Shown here piece after piece: positions 39,712-52,781 of a DNA stretch of 64,000 bases. This DNA is from Leucosporidium creatinivorum. Lineage: Eukaryota > Basidiomycota > Microbotryomycetes > Leucosporidiales > Leucosporidiaceae. The DNA lies in assembly GCA_001600635.1 (NCBI GenBank), contig BCKL01000006.1, positions 186,001 through 250,000 on the forward strand. Reading direction: 5' to 3'. The translations under genes and the position numbers were made by a program. The first letter of the stretch is position 1. The number at the start of each line of letters is the position of its first letter. The notes beneath the pieces are model-generated. The model had not been told where the DNA came from and ran no database searches. It worked only from the letters and a program-made list of their open reading frames with translations.

Positions 39712-40647
39712 ATGGACAACACGATGATTCCCGTATCAGAGCAGTCGGAGCAGGATTTGGCTTTCATGGCAGAGGCATGCTTGCTGGTCCGTGTCGTCTA
39801 CCCTACTTGCTCGCTGCTTCGCTCACCAAGGAAAACGACCCGCAGGCAGAGGAGGCGTTGAACGCCAAGGAGATTCCTGTAGGCTGCGTACTAGTACACG
39901 ACAACAAGATTGTAGCACGAGGCCGCAACCGCACCAACGAAGGCCGAAACGCGACCCTCCACGCCGAGTTCGACGCCCTCCGACACCTCCTCCCTGACCG
40001 CACTCATGCCCTTACGCCCACCCTCTACCGCCCATTCACTCCGCAACACGACGATGAGCCTACCGAATCAGCAGCAGGGCTTTCAGCAACAGCCGAGGCG
40101 CCACCAGTCGAGGCCAAGCCTCGCAAGATTTGGGAGACTCCGCTCAAGGGAGTGGTCCTCTACGTGACGGTCGAGCCGTGCATCATGTGTGCAAGTGCTA
40201 TGAGGCAGGTGGGAATTGAGAAGGTCATCTATGGGTGCGCCAACGACCGCTTCGGTGGCTGTGGAGGAGTGCAGTCAATCCACTCGGAGTGAGTTCGGCT
40301 TTCGCTTTCGCTGGGCTTCACACGAGGCGGCTACAGATGCGCAGTGCTGACTCTTCTTTCTTGCACAGCCCACGGCTACTTCACTCGCCGCCATACTCGG
40401 CTGTAGGAGGCTACCTTCGCGAGGAGGCCATCATGGCCCTTCGGCGCTTCTACATCTCCGAGAACACGAACGGTGAGCTTCCCATCGCCTTCGAGCCCAG
40501 ACTGAGCACCGAGCTGATGATACATCTCTATAAACAGCCCCAAAGCCCAAGAACAAGGCGAACCGAGTATTGAAGACCGAAATTGCGGACGTAACCCCAT
40601 CACGGTCAGGCTCGCCGGCGACTGGGGCTTCTTCAGGCGCCGAGTAG
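39712..40647 (+). CDS. TAD2: tRNA-specific adenosine-34 deaminase catalytic subunit
   Basis: Four exons (39712-39786, 39846-40288, 40369-40472, 40538-40647) give 243 aa. The deaminase core is complete: MAEACLLAEEALNAKEIPVGCVLV, the zinc/proton-shuttle motif HAE (Glu as catalyst) in ATLHAEFDAL, and PCIMC in VEPCIMCASAMRQVG. It ends in a short Lys/Ser-rich tail. The enzyme converts A34 to inosine in tRNA anticodons, as a heterodimer with Tad3. A Pro-rich insertion of about 45 residues between HAE and PCxxC is larger than in yeast. The first intron uses a GTCCGT donor; the alternative acceptor at 39830 would add five residues but breaks the family alignment. Confidence 0.93.
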
Positions 40648-40814
40648 TAGGGACCGTTTGGTAGCGTGCGAGTGAATCAGAGCGAGCCTCGTGCGTTCCC
40701 AGATTCTCCTCCTGAGCGCGTCTGGCGAGAGATCCGAAACTGCTCGGCGTTCGCCACCACGGGTGTCGGCGAGACGTCGTGTAAACCCCTCACGACTAGG
40801 AGCTCGGCTTGAGC

Positions 40815-41044
40815 CTCACGAGGAGGATTGTGGCACTGTGCAGGAAGCCCAGGCGGCATCAGTCTCCGTAGTCGACGACTTGGCCCGCCATTCTGGCGAC
40901 TTCAGGGATAATTTGAGTAAGGTGGACGATGCCGAGGCCGTCGGCCGGGACCCAAGCTGCTTGTAGGCCAGTAAGAGTCTCGCGAAGGGTGGAGAACGTT
41001 CTAATGGCCGAGTTGAAGTTGGTCGCTCCATTGGTGAAGAAGAC
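40815..41044 (-). pseudogene. Partial duplicate of the neighbouring seven-TM gene
   Basis: About 230 nt closely match 42065-42309, the end of an exon of the 41173-43281 gene, in the same orientation. The match covers the VFFTNGATNFNSAIRTFSTLRETL to YGNWCRLGF region. The copy has a gap of ~10 nt near 40827, several substitutions, an in-frame TGA after …VVDYGD, and no flanking exons. It extends past the exon end into the donor site, so it arose from DNA, not mRNA. It is a dead fragment left by a local segmental duplication. Confidence 0.85.
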
Positions 41045-41172
41045 CGAGCGGGCTTGAAGCTTGTAGAGACATGTGAAGCTCGGCGCTCGCTAGCCTCCCG
41101 GTCAAATGCGCCGCTTGACCATAAATAACACTAGATGCATACGTCTACCCTGCTACTGCTCTAAGCAAACGA

Positions 41173-43281
41173 TTACTTCTGCTCACTGCTGCTACTGCTA
41201 CTGTAGGTGATGTCCCTCTCCTCCATCTCGAGCTGGACCATCAGCGGCGAGCCCCAAAGCGGCGTAGGGCTCTGCGGCGCCTGAAGACCTCCACTCGACT
41301 CGGCCTCTTTTGCCTTCTCGGCGGCGTTGTACACCGTTGAGCGCACCTCGACCGTCTTTTGAGTCTGAGCGAAGGTCGTCTCTTGGCCGCGAAGTCCGAC
41401 GGCGGGAGGAAGAGGAAGCCAGGGGAGGAGGCTCTGGAGGCGGCGGGCGGCGGGGTTGGAGCCATCGAGGGAACGGAAAAGGATGAGGAGAGAGACGAGG
41501 GTGGATAGGATGCCGTTCATGTAGCCTGTAGGTGTGAAAGCGACAAGAGAAGCGAGGTCAGTGGATTGCTACCAACGCCGAGAACTGAGCTGCCCGAGAC
41601 CCGAAACGGGTGAGAGGAGATACTCACAGGCAACGAGAATGATGGTCTGGAACTGCACCGAAGACGCTCGGATGCTGAGAGGCGCGAGGCCGTACCAGAG
41701 CGCCAGCGCACTCGACTCGAGCAGCATCGCCGAGATGAGGCCGGCGGTCCAAGTACGATTCCTGGCTGCCCACTCGAGAAGACTAGCTTGACGACGGACT
41801 CCAGCGAACCATTCGTCGTCCAAGTTGTCGGCGACCTTGCGATCCATGACGGGCGACATGGGAGCGGCTCGGCGCATGGTGGGGCTGAGGGCTGCTTGGC
41901 GACGGAGCTTGCTGGCGTTGCGGCGGAGGTGGGAGATCTCGAGATACGCTCCGAGCATGTAGAGCTAAGAGGCGTGTGGAGACGGGGCGTCAGATATACG
42001 TTCCAAGTGCCGGCTCGGACTGGCAGCTCGGCTGGGACGAGTAGTAGCTCGACTAGTATCTCAGACTCACGAGGAGGGTCGCGAGAAGGATGGTAGCGCT
42101 GTACAGGAAGCCCAGGCGGCACCAGTTTCCGTAGTCGACGACCTGAGCGGCCATTTTTGCGACAGCAGGAATGATCTGAGTAAGGTTGACGATGTCGAGG
42201 CCGTCGGCGGGGACCCAAGCTGCTTGTAGGCCAGCAAGGGTTTCGCGAAGCGTGGAGAACGTTCTAATGGCCGAGTTGAAGTTGGTCGCTCCATTGGTGA
42301 AGAAGACGGCAGGAGGTGCAATCGCCGCGACGGGCAAGACGAAGGGGAGGATGGTCGCGATGATAGTCTTGAGCTTTGTCGCCTCAAAATACGCTCCGTA
42401 ACGGCGGATATACCATGCGCTGAATGTTGCCCAGATTTCTGAATACATCCCTGGTGAGGAGGAGCAGATAGAGTCAGCGAGCAGGTCGGCCCGGGCGAGC
42501 GCCTTCGGCGATCTCTCCCTGCGTCCCCTCTGGACGCCTCGTCCGCGAAAGGTACTCACCGAGCCACAGGATGGCAGGCCAAATACCCACTGTGCCGATA
42601 TACCTCTGAAGAATTCCAGAGAGTCAGCAAGCGCCTTATGGAGACATCGAGCGAGCGAGCTCACCGTCGGGTAGTCACCACCCTTGGAGATTTTAACAGC
42701 GTCGCAAATTGATACCATGCCGACTGTGATAGTGAGTAGCAGAAGTCAGCTTGCTATCTTGTCTGTGAAGGCCTTGCTTGGCAAGGGCAATGCTCGGCGA
42801 CCGATCTACTCGGCGACGTTGCGCTCTTGAGGGACGCTTACCAGCTGCATACGCTAGCGCACAGACCGAGTAGGTCAAACTGATGTTGGGGATGAGGACC
42901 GTTGAGTCCACGCGGTGGATGAGCCAGAAGCGGCCTTGCGAGATCCTCAAGATGATGCCGGCCAGGATGATCAACGCCGAGACGACGAACAGGCCGAGGA
43001 GCGTCCAGAGTTGTGGCCGGAATCCCTTCTGCACGCTTGGGTAAAAAACTCCAACGAGAGTAGGTCCGATGACATCTGAAGAGTCGAAAAGTACGGGATT
43101 GTGGACAAGACGAGAGGAAAGCGGCGATGGCGATCAGCTTCGGCGCTCGGCAAGGTCCGTAGCCCAAGGCTGGCAACTCACCGTACGGGTTGCTACCATT
43201 CTGCACCTGCGATAAAACTTGAGCAGCCCAAGGGGCTACCCAAGCAGTGTCTGTACCGTATGAATCGCTCGACAGACTCAT
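41173..43281 (-). CDS. Seven-transmembrane protein, family unrecognised
   Basis: Seven exons (43182-43281, 42842-43075, 42665-42723, 42560-42605, 42071-42450, 41628-41964, 41173-41525) close in phase to 502 aa. Hydrophobic segments suggest seven membrane spans: LWTLLGLFVVSALIILAGII, ISLTYSVCALAYAAVGMV, GIWPAILWLGMYSEIW, TIIATILPFVLPVAAIAPPA, FLYSATILLATLLLYMLGA, TAGLISAMLLESSALALW and TIILVACYMNGILSTLVSLL. A long basic loop (RRNASKLRRQ) sits between spans 5 and 6. The C-terminus is a polar tail ending in a poly-Ser run. The lay-out resembles fungal GPCR-like or membrane-sensor proteins, but I cannot assign a family. A decayed partial copy lies downstream at 40815-41044. Confidence 0.82.
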
Positions 43282-44021
43282 GATGAAGAGGGAGAGGGGG
43301 AGGGAGCTGGCCCGACGGTCGTCGCTAAACGGAACGGAGAGGAAGAGAGAGTAGGAGAGTTGCACTGGATGTGGTGGTCGTCGCTGTGCTGAAGAGCCCT
43401 GGCCTCTATGCGTGAACGCGGGATGGGTCGAAGAAGGAGGCGAAGGTCGAGAGCGAGGCTCGTGCAGGCGAGGAAAGGTAAAGGGCGAGTGCACGAGGCG
43501 CGAGGGCTGCTGTAACGGATGAAGCTGAGGGTGGGAGTAACGAGTGAGGTGTAGGAGAGAGAGCAAGAAGAGAGAAGGCGCGGGATGGTCGTTCAACTGA
43601 TTTTACGGCCTTTGTGGGCAAAAGTTGAGCAAGCGAGGAGGGCTGGAGTGCAGGTCGGTGAGACTATCTTTGCAAGTGCCTCGACGTCCTGGGCGGCAGC
43701 TGCTCGGGAGAAGGAAAATCTGGGGATTTTGTCTCTCCTCCTGCCGCCAAAGGTCTGGACTGCGCTGCCTTGGGAAGGTTGCAGGCTGTAGTCTTCTCGC
43801 CTGCGGTCATAGGAGTATGGACACAGCTTGCTTTAGGCGAATCGTGTACAATGCGAGCGAGGAGGAGCAAGACAGCCCGAGGAGCTCCGACGAGGCGAAC
43901 GAGCAAGCGAATCGGGTTCGGCGATCGCTGGCTCGGATCTCGGACATCGCTGTGCTGCCTGAGGCGAGGTTAACACAGCTCGGCGACCTCTACAGATCCA
44001 TTCTGAGTCCTGCTCGATCCC
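43282..44021. other. Intergenic region, no gene seen
   Basis: About 740 nt between two minus-strand genes: promoter of the seven-TM gene (purine-rich on the plus strand, many GAGAG words at 43290-43460) and 3' end of the GH85 gene. Open frames are short and lack splice support. Confidence 0.5.
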
Positions 44022-46441
44022 CTATAGCGAGCAGCTTAAATCTGCAAGGTTCCCATCTTCCCGCACCGCCCTAACGACCACCTTCCCTCCCTCTGGCAGG
44101 CGCTCGCGAGCTAACCTGAATTGTCGAGATGCGGTGGTGCCCAGGAAGATGCGATCTCCGGCGTCATCCTCGTGCGAGATAATGTAGAAGATGAAGGAGG
44201 GCCATCTTCTCGGTCGGCCAAGCTGCTCGGGCGCCGAGGATGGGATCGTCGAAGTGGGAACGGTGCGAGCTACGTCCCAGTTGAGTGAAGCACCGTCTGA
44301 TGACCACCGGAGGTTGCTGATGCGAGGTTGCGGCGTTTCGGCGAGGAAGGACGAGGTCAAGGCGAGGGAGCCGAGGAGGAGACTGGCAGTGGAGGAGGGG
44401 GAGGCTGAGAAGCTGACTCCGAGCGAGGAGATCTCGGAAGCCTTCTCGTCGTCCTTCAGGGTGATGAGCGCCGAGGTCGATCTCCATCCACCTGCGAGCT
44501 CGGTCGTCTCGAGATCGTGCACCTCGAGCGAATCGCTTGCCGGGAGCTCGTTCGAGGAGCGCGGATGGACGGAGTTGATGACCAGCTTGAGCTCATCAAT
44601 GGTCGAGAGAGGCTTCCAGACGACTGTTGCTGTGACGTGCTGGCCTGGCTCGACGAGGACGGAGGTCGGAGTGATGGGGACGACGGTCGACGAGCCTTCG
44701 GCGCGCTCCGAAGTTTCGAGCCGTAGGGAATAGGCGCCCATCCATGCATCCTCGTCGGTGAGAGCGGTATTTACGTGATCATCCAGCGAAGGGAGAGCGA
44801 GCGAGGGGAAAGGAAAAGCAAAGTCGATGTCGGTCCATCCGCTCGGCGAGTCGAGCGCGAGCTTCCCTTCGAGGAAGAAACGATGGCCTGCACCGTTCGA
44901 GAAGTTGGCGTAAAAGGAAGGGGATGGAGGAGGGGGGCGAGGAGTGGGTCGATACGAGGCGAGCGGGCGGAACGAGCCGGGGAGAGGAGGGAGCGAGGCG
45001 TTGTAGTCGAAACGAGGGAGGGAAAGTGCTGAAGGTCCCCTCGAGAGCGCGGCGGCAAGCTCTCGAGCTCGGTGCACCCCTCGCTCCTCCTTCCTGACCT
45101 GCTCTATCCGCAAACTCTCCCGCTCAACATTCGGCCCCGGCGCGGATCCAGTCCAGAGGAACAGCTCGTCCTCCCACCAACTCGACCATCCTTCCCGCGT
45201 TGCGAGAGAATGTCCGAGATGCTCGCTCTCGACGGTCCAGCCAGGTCCAAAGAGGGCGAGCGAGAAGTTCGAGGAGTCGGCGGTGAGGGGAGGAGAGATG
45301 AGGGACTCGGAGGTGGCGAGCTCGTGGGTCGGCGTTTCTGGATGTGAGTCGGTGGATTGGATACTTGCTGGCGGTAGCTGCTGAGGTGTCGATCCCTCGA
45401 GAAGCTCCACAGCGCGCCAACTCGAGAAGCCTCCTCCGCCGAACTGCCCTCGGCCCCAAACGTCGAGTCCAAACGAGACCTCATCTCTCCGCCGTCCAAG
45501 CTTTTCCAGTATCTGCTTCGTCTCCTCGACCTGAGCCTCGCGCCACCAGTAGTTGAGGAAGATGCCGTCGGCGGCGGCGAAGAAGGGGGCGTTGAGCGAG
45601 CTGAGACGGTTCTGCCATCGTACGCCTTCGGTGTTGGCTCCGTCGTACCTACAATGAGATCAGGATCAGGGTGAGCTTTTAAGCATGTGCATAGGTTGAG
45701 AGAGCCTCTGACCCACCAGATGGTCTCTCCTCCGGGCACTCGGCGCCTCGTCTCGTCGCGCAGGTATCTCAGCCAGACGACGAGAGCTTGAGCATGCTCC
45801 GAGGGCGTCGCACGCTGAGTCCCAAGCTCGACCTCGACGTTGACGAGCCATCCCTCAAACCCTCGCTCGACAGCAAGGTCGACGAGTCGGTCGGCCACCT
45901 CGGTCGAGATACTGCTGAGGTCCGGTCCGAGCAGCTTGTCGAGACAGACCTTGCCAGCTTCCCACTCGAAGATTAGGGTTCCGAGGATTTTGGTGCCGTG
46001 TCGGTGAGCTGTACGAATCCAGTCTGGAGGCGGCAGAGCTACGCGGCGGTGAGAGAAGCTGTACGATCTTAGAGTTAGCTACCAGGCTTGATAGAGCACA
46101 GAGGGAGGGAGAGCCTCACTAGATGAAAGCATCGCACAGACTCCACCATGCAAAGCTGTAGCCTCGCTCCTCCTCGTTCTCGACGTAGCCTCCCTGGTCG
46201 GACGCGCGTCAGTTCGCCTTCTTCGGCTGCTGACGAGAGTGAAGCTCACCTTGTAGTCATGACAGACGACCAGTTTACTCGACGGCTTGACCCTCGGCTC
46301 GACGTAGGGGATCTGAGGCGCAGCGTAGAGCTGAGGCAGTCGCGGTCTCTGGAAGTAGGCGCGGAGCTCTTGTAGGGATACAAACGAGTCGGGCGGTGCT
46401 TCTGTAGGGGTTGTGGGAGCGTACCCCGGTGCTCTGACCAT
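44022..46441 (-). CDS. Cytosolic endo-beta-N-acetylglucosaminidase, GH85
   Basis: Four exons (46250-46441, 46120-46193, 45717-46058, 44022-45648) give 744 aa with no signal peptide. The GH85 catalytic barrel is clear: VCHDYKGGYVENE, YSFAWWSLCDAFIYFSHRRV, GTLIFEW, then GFEGWLVNVEVE with the Asn162/Glu164 pair that drives substrate-assisted catalysis, WYDGANTEGVRWQNRL, and ADGIFLNYWW. The C-terminal ~400 aa should hold beta-sandwich domains. Family knowledge: the enzyme cleaves the chitobiose core of N-glycans, typically free or misfolded-glycoprotein glycans in the cytosol. GH85 is patchily distributed among fungi. The frame is open for ~40 codons upstream; I chose the ATG at 46441 because the upstream part contains an intron-like branch point and no family residues. 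Confidence 0.92.
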
Positions 46442-46711
46442 TCTTGGCGACTTCGGCGAGTCGTGTGCGAAAGCGAGGTGAGCGGCGCAGGTCAAGCTGC
46501 CCGAGCTCGCTCCTCCTACTTGAGCAACCAATCTCATGCTTCCTCGTGTCTGCTTGCTCACGCGCTCTCATGCAGCTCTCGCTTTGCTTGCCCACAGCTT
46601 GCTGCCCGCTCTACGCCGAGCATCTCTCCCTCACCCCTTCGCCGAACCTCTCTCCCTCGCCGAGCCCTCGCAGTGTACAATCTCCGACCCTCATTGCTGC
46701 AATATACGAAT

Positions 46712-48433
46712 CTACTCCTTAACGAGCTCATCTACGGCCTTCTGGTACTGCTGCTTAGTGGGGAGGGACATGGAAGGAGGCAGAGGGGTGGCGAGAGGGG
46801 GGAGGGCGGCGGCGGCGGCGCGGCGGGAGTTTTGAATGAGGACGGCGCTGTAGGGGGTTAGAGGGTTAGCGAAGGAGAGGCTGAGAGAGTCGAGCGGACG
46901 CACTCCATGATGACGAGAGCGGCCATGGCCTCGACGATGGGGACGGCGCTGTGAGGGAAAGAGATTAGCGAGAGCATGAGCGCCGAGCGAGACTGGACGG
47001 ACCGAGGGACGACGCAAGGGTCGTGGCGACCACGGGTGGAGAGTACTCCACTCTGTCCATCGTACTTGGCGGTGGCCTGCTCCTGCGATATTGTTGCCGG
47101 CGACTTGAAGGCGACCCTGCCATTCGAAGAGGGTCAATCTCGGCGCCGAGTCAAGAGCGAGACCGAAAGCTCACTTGAAGTAGACATTCTCGCCGTTACT
47201 GATACCACCCTGGATTCCTCCACTCCTGTTGGTCTTGGTACCGAGCTCTCCATTCTCCTTCTTGATGAACGCGTCGTTGTGCTTGGATCCAGCGACCTCG
47301 GTTCCCTTGAAGCCCGAGCCAATCTCGAAGCCCTTGGTGGCGGGGATGGAGAGCATGGCGTGGGCGAGGAGGGCCTCGAGCTTGTCGAACACGGGCTCGC
47401 CGAGGCCGATGGGGGTCTGACGGATCACGCAAGTGACGGTTCCGCCGATGGAGTCGTTGTTCTCCTTGGCCTCGATGACTCGCTATGGGAGGGCAGAGGG
47501 TTAGCGGGAGGTCTAGCTCGGATGGTAGAGCTTCAACTCACCTGCTCCATCAGCTTGGCAGTCTCCTCGTGAGGGCAGCGAATGAGTGTCTCATCGACCT
47601 TCTCACGAGAGATGCCTCGGAGGAGGTTGAGGTAGTTCTCATCGTCGACGTCCTCGTCTTCGGCGCTCTGGGGCATGTGGATCTTGCCGACCGAAGAGAC
47701 GAACGCGACAATCTCGACTCCGTAAGCGAGCTTGAGGTAGCGCTCAGCGATGGCTCCAGCGGCGACACGACCTGCGAAAGCCGAGCATGGTCAGTAACGG
47801 CAGAGAGAGCACGACGAGAGCTGGGACACACCGATAGTCTCCCTAGCACTACTCCTTCCTCCTCCACTGCTCGCCTTGAGGCCGTACTTGAGCAAGTAAG
47901 TCCAGTCGGCGTGACTGGGGCGAGGGTAATGGTCCGTCTCGGTGTAGTCGTGAGGGCGCTGATCCTTGTTGCGGACGAGGAGTCCGATGGGTGTACCAAG
48001 GGTCACTCCAGCTTCGACACCAGACTGCAGAGCGCACTCGTCGGCCTCGTTACGCTGTCATATCGAGAAAAAACAAGGATCAGCTCGGGAATGGTGTAGC
48101 TGAGTAGGTGCTAGAGCGTACAGGGGTAGTAAGGTTGCTCTGTCCAGGGCGACGGCGGGTGAGCTGAGGTTGGAGGTCAGAGTTGGCCAGGGGCATGCCC
48201 TGCGCGCGATGAGCAAGGGGAGAGTGCGATGATCAGCTTTCTGAAGGGTGAAGAACAGCGAGGAGAGCAGAGCAGTAGGGCTGAGCTACAAGGCTATAGC
48301 TGCAGACCCTATAGCTCGCTGCTGGCCGAGGTAGAAGACGTACAGGAGGGCATCCATCGACGATGCAGCCGACGCTGGCGCAGTGAGACTCGCCGTAGGT
48401 CGTAACGCGGAACAGAGTACCGAAAGTAGACAT
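46712..48433 (-). CDS. ARO2: Chorismate synthase
   Basis: Eight exons (48344-48433, 48122-48199, 47832-48054, 47542-47771, 47175-47482, 47003-47116, 46904-46948, 46712-46847) close in phase to 407 aa. Signatures are all present: [64 protein letters not shown] and [14 protein letters not shown]. The enzyme makes chorismate from EPSP, the last shared step to aromatic amino acids and folate. It needs reduced FMN, and the fungal form is bifunctional with its own flavin reductase activity. The C-terminus has an Ala/Pro-rich spacer before a final helix. Donors include GTACGT, GTGTGT and GTCCGT. Confidence 0.97.
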
Positions 48434-48775
48434 CCTGAGCAGTTGTAGTTTGTCAAACGAAGCTGCTGAGCTGTAGGCGGTTTGCGAGAAGTCGAGAGTT
48501 GCGAATGGCAGAGTCAAGCGCGAAGTTGCGAAGTCGAACGAGAGCGGCCGAGATCTCAGAAGGTGAGCATATGCTACAGCTTTCTGTTCTCCGCTGCTTC
48601 TGCAACTCTCTACGGCGTTCGGCGTGCTCCCCCCACGGGGAAACCGCGTTACGTCCTGCATCTCGGAGCTTCGGCCTGCTTGCTTGCTCGGATCCTTGCC
48701 CTCCTGCCCTTTGCCTTTCTCACCGTCCTTCGTCTTGCTCTCCGTGCCTTCTCTCTCTTCTGAGCATTGCCTAGC
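48434..48775. promoter_or_regulatory. Divergent promoter, ARO2 and RTA1-family gene
   Basis: 342 nt between divergent start codons. The half near the plus-strand gene is C/T-rich. No TATA element is clear. Confidence 0.55.
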
Positions 48776-50408
48776 ATGTCCAGGTATGTCCTGCTGCTCG
48801 GATAAGCTGCAGAGTGCGCCGAGAGAGCTGATCCCTTTCCCTTTTCGCCCGCGAGCAGCCAAGACTCGTCCAGCAGCGGTGACCTGCAGTTCAACATATA
48901 TGGCGAGTTCGCTACATGGGTCAAAAGCTTGCTCTATAGCTAACCCTGCTCTCCGCAGGCTACAATCCATCCCTCCGTACTTCCAGCGTCCAGTTCGGCC
49001 TCGAGCCTGCCTCCCGCTAACCTTGGCTCTTCACAGCGGCCGCCATCATCTTCATCGTCCTCTTCGCCCTCATCAGCTTGGTCCAAGTCGGCTATGTAGT
49101 CCGATCTAGGATCTGGTGGCTCTCCGTCCTCTGGGTCGGCGGTCTGGGACAAGTTATCGGCTGGGTGAGTGCTCCGAACGAGCGCCGAACCGGGAGGACA
49201 ATGGCTCACGATGCTGCAACTCTACAGGGCGGTCGTTTATGGAGCGCCAAGAATGTCTACTCGCTCAACGCTTTCCTCATCCAGCAATGTTGGCGAGTTG
49301 GATGTCACTTTCGAGCATCGCCGAACCCCGACTGACCCACCTTTCGCTCATCGCCAGCCTCATCCTCGCTCCATGCTTCTACTCGGCGACAGTCTACGGC
49401 GTGCTCGGAATGCTCATTCGCGCCATCGACCCCAATGTTCAATACTCGCTTCTCAGGCCCTCGCTGTACCTCTGGGTGAGCCTTTCACTTCCACTTCCTC
49501 CGGTCCTCCCTGCATGGATCGAGTGTCCTCTCTTCGCTCAAATAGCATCCCGTTGACCCTCAACTCTTTCCGCAGATCTTCTGCCTGGCCGATCTTCTTG
49601 CCATTGTCGTGCAGGCCGTCGGAGGGGCGATGGCGGCCCTCGCTCTCAAGGATAACAAGGCTTCTTCCACGTGAGTGCTGTCTTCGCTATAATACAGGAT
49701 AATATACGCTGACCCTGCTATCCACAGCGGCACCAACATAATGGTCGCAGGCATTGCCATCCAGCTCGCCGCCATGATCTGCTTCTGCTGCCTCGGACTT
49801 CACTTCTATTGGCGGTCAGCGGCCTCTCCTTCCGTTCCAGCACCCAGACCACCGCTCATAGGCTTTCTCATACCCACAGCGCAAGGAAGGACCCTGCCCA
49901 TCGTTCCAAGAAGAACGTCGCCCAAGGTCGAATCGGCTTACTCACTTTCGGACTCGCTTGGGCGTCGTTCTGGATCCTCGTTCGGTGAGCTGAGAGTGCC
50001 AGTCTAATACAGAGAACACTGCTGACCTATATCTTCCCTCCCTGCACTCCACCGCTCGATCGTCTCTCGCCTCCCCCTCCTTCGGCGCTCTCCTCTCCTC
50101 GCTGTTCCCCTGACAACAGCTGCATCTACCGTGTCGTCGAGCTCGGCCAAGGCTGGACCGGCTATCTCATCACCCACCAGCCCTTCTTCTGGGGTCTCGA
50201 CGCCATTCCCATGGTCCGTTTCCGCTTTCCTCTTCCTTTGCTGAGCTCGATCTCACCGCTGACCATCCCTCACGTCTCGCAGGTCCTCTGCCAAGGCGTC
50301 TTCCTCTTCACCTTCCCATCCTTCTGCCTGCCCGACTCCTCGACACTGTCGACTTCGCACGACATCAAGGTTCAAGAGAAGGAGCGTGGTTTCGCCGAGT
50401 CTGTCTGA
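48776..50408 (+). CDS. RTA1-family lipid-translocating exporter, seven TM
   Basis: Eleven exons (48776-48783, 48890-48906, 48959-48976, 49037-49164, 49228-49292, 49358-49475, 49576-49670, 49728-49814, 49880-49984, 50120-50213, 50283-50408) close in phase to 286 aa. The family opening [20 protein letters not shown] and the signature [28 protein letters not shown] are both present, with seven hydrophobic segments. RTA1 relatives include Rsb1 (sphingoid-base export) and azole or 7-aminocholesterol resistance proteins of the plasma membrane. The first three coding exons are only 8, 17 and 18 nt and are inferred from splice signals and phase, so the first ~14 residues are tentative. The intron at 49293-49357 needs a GC donor (GCGAGT); the intron at 48907 needs GTTCGC. 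Confidence 0.88.
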
Positions 50409-51258
50409 GGGTCGGTGGAGGAGGCAGGAGAAGAGCTGGGCTCGGCTTGGATCATCTAGATCATAATACTCTGTGCTGTCACTACCACATGCCGCTTGAC
50501 AATGGACGATCAGTACCCCATTGAGTAGCTCCTTCCTCGCGCCGAGTGCTCGGAAATCGCCGATTCTCTGTCGCAGCCGGGGACAGAGTATACAGAAGCG
50601 TCAGGGCTCAACACAGAGCTGAACTGTATCTCGAGGTCCTATGAGCTGCACAGCGAGCTCACTGCCACGCACACCCAGGGCGGTCAAGGTCTGCGAGCGC
50701 CGAGCAGTGGCGCTGCGAGCGCTCTGAGGGCGGATTTCCAGCCCGCTGATAGAAAGAAAGACACCTCTGGATAGTATAGAGTTCTACCGAATCACTGTAG
50801 GCTGCTCTTTGAAGCTCCAGCAGCTCTCGACGAGAGAAGAAGGGGGTGGCGCGAGCCGAGGGGCCACGATGGCGAAGGATGAGGCCAAGTTGAGCAGCAG
50901 GGAGTGCTACAGGTGCATTTCTGAGCGTTTTGTAGCTCACTGAAAAGTCTGCTAGAAGGACAAGGAAAGACTCGGAGGCGAGAGGAGGCGACGCCCGAGC
51001 TCAAATGGGCTCGACCTCTCTCCCTCCTTCCACTCACTGCCGCTTCGAAGACTTGTTCGTCTCTCGTCGTTTCTACTCGCCTACACACCCCAGCACCCTC
51101 TCCTCTACACCTCTACACACACACTACTACCAGGTCAGTCTACACCTCTCTCCCCCGCTTGCAGGGCGATAACGTGCGCTGGTGACGACGCCACCGCTCG
51201 TTCCGCCTGCTGCAGTACACTAGAGCGCTCGGCTGATCCTTCCCTACCACTATAGACC
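50409..51258. other. Promoter and 5' UTR intron of the polyubiquitin gene
   Basis: The last ~200 nt are a C/T- and CA-rich leader (ctctacacacacac). A 5' UTR intron is well supported at 51134-51255: GTCAGT donor, CTGAT branch point at about 51233, and TATAG three bases before the ATG. Polyubiquitin genes in many eukaryotes carry such a leader intron. No other gene seen. Confidence 0.6.
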
Positions 51259-52781
<1,523 letters not shown>

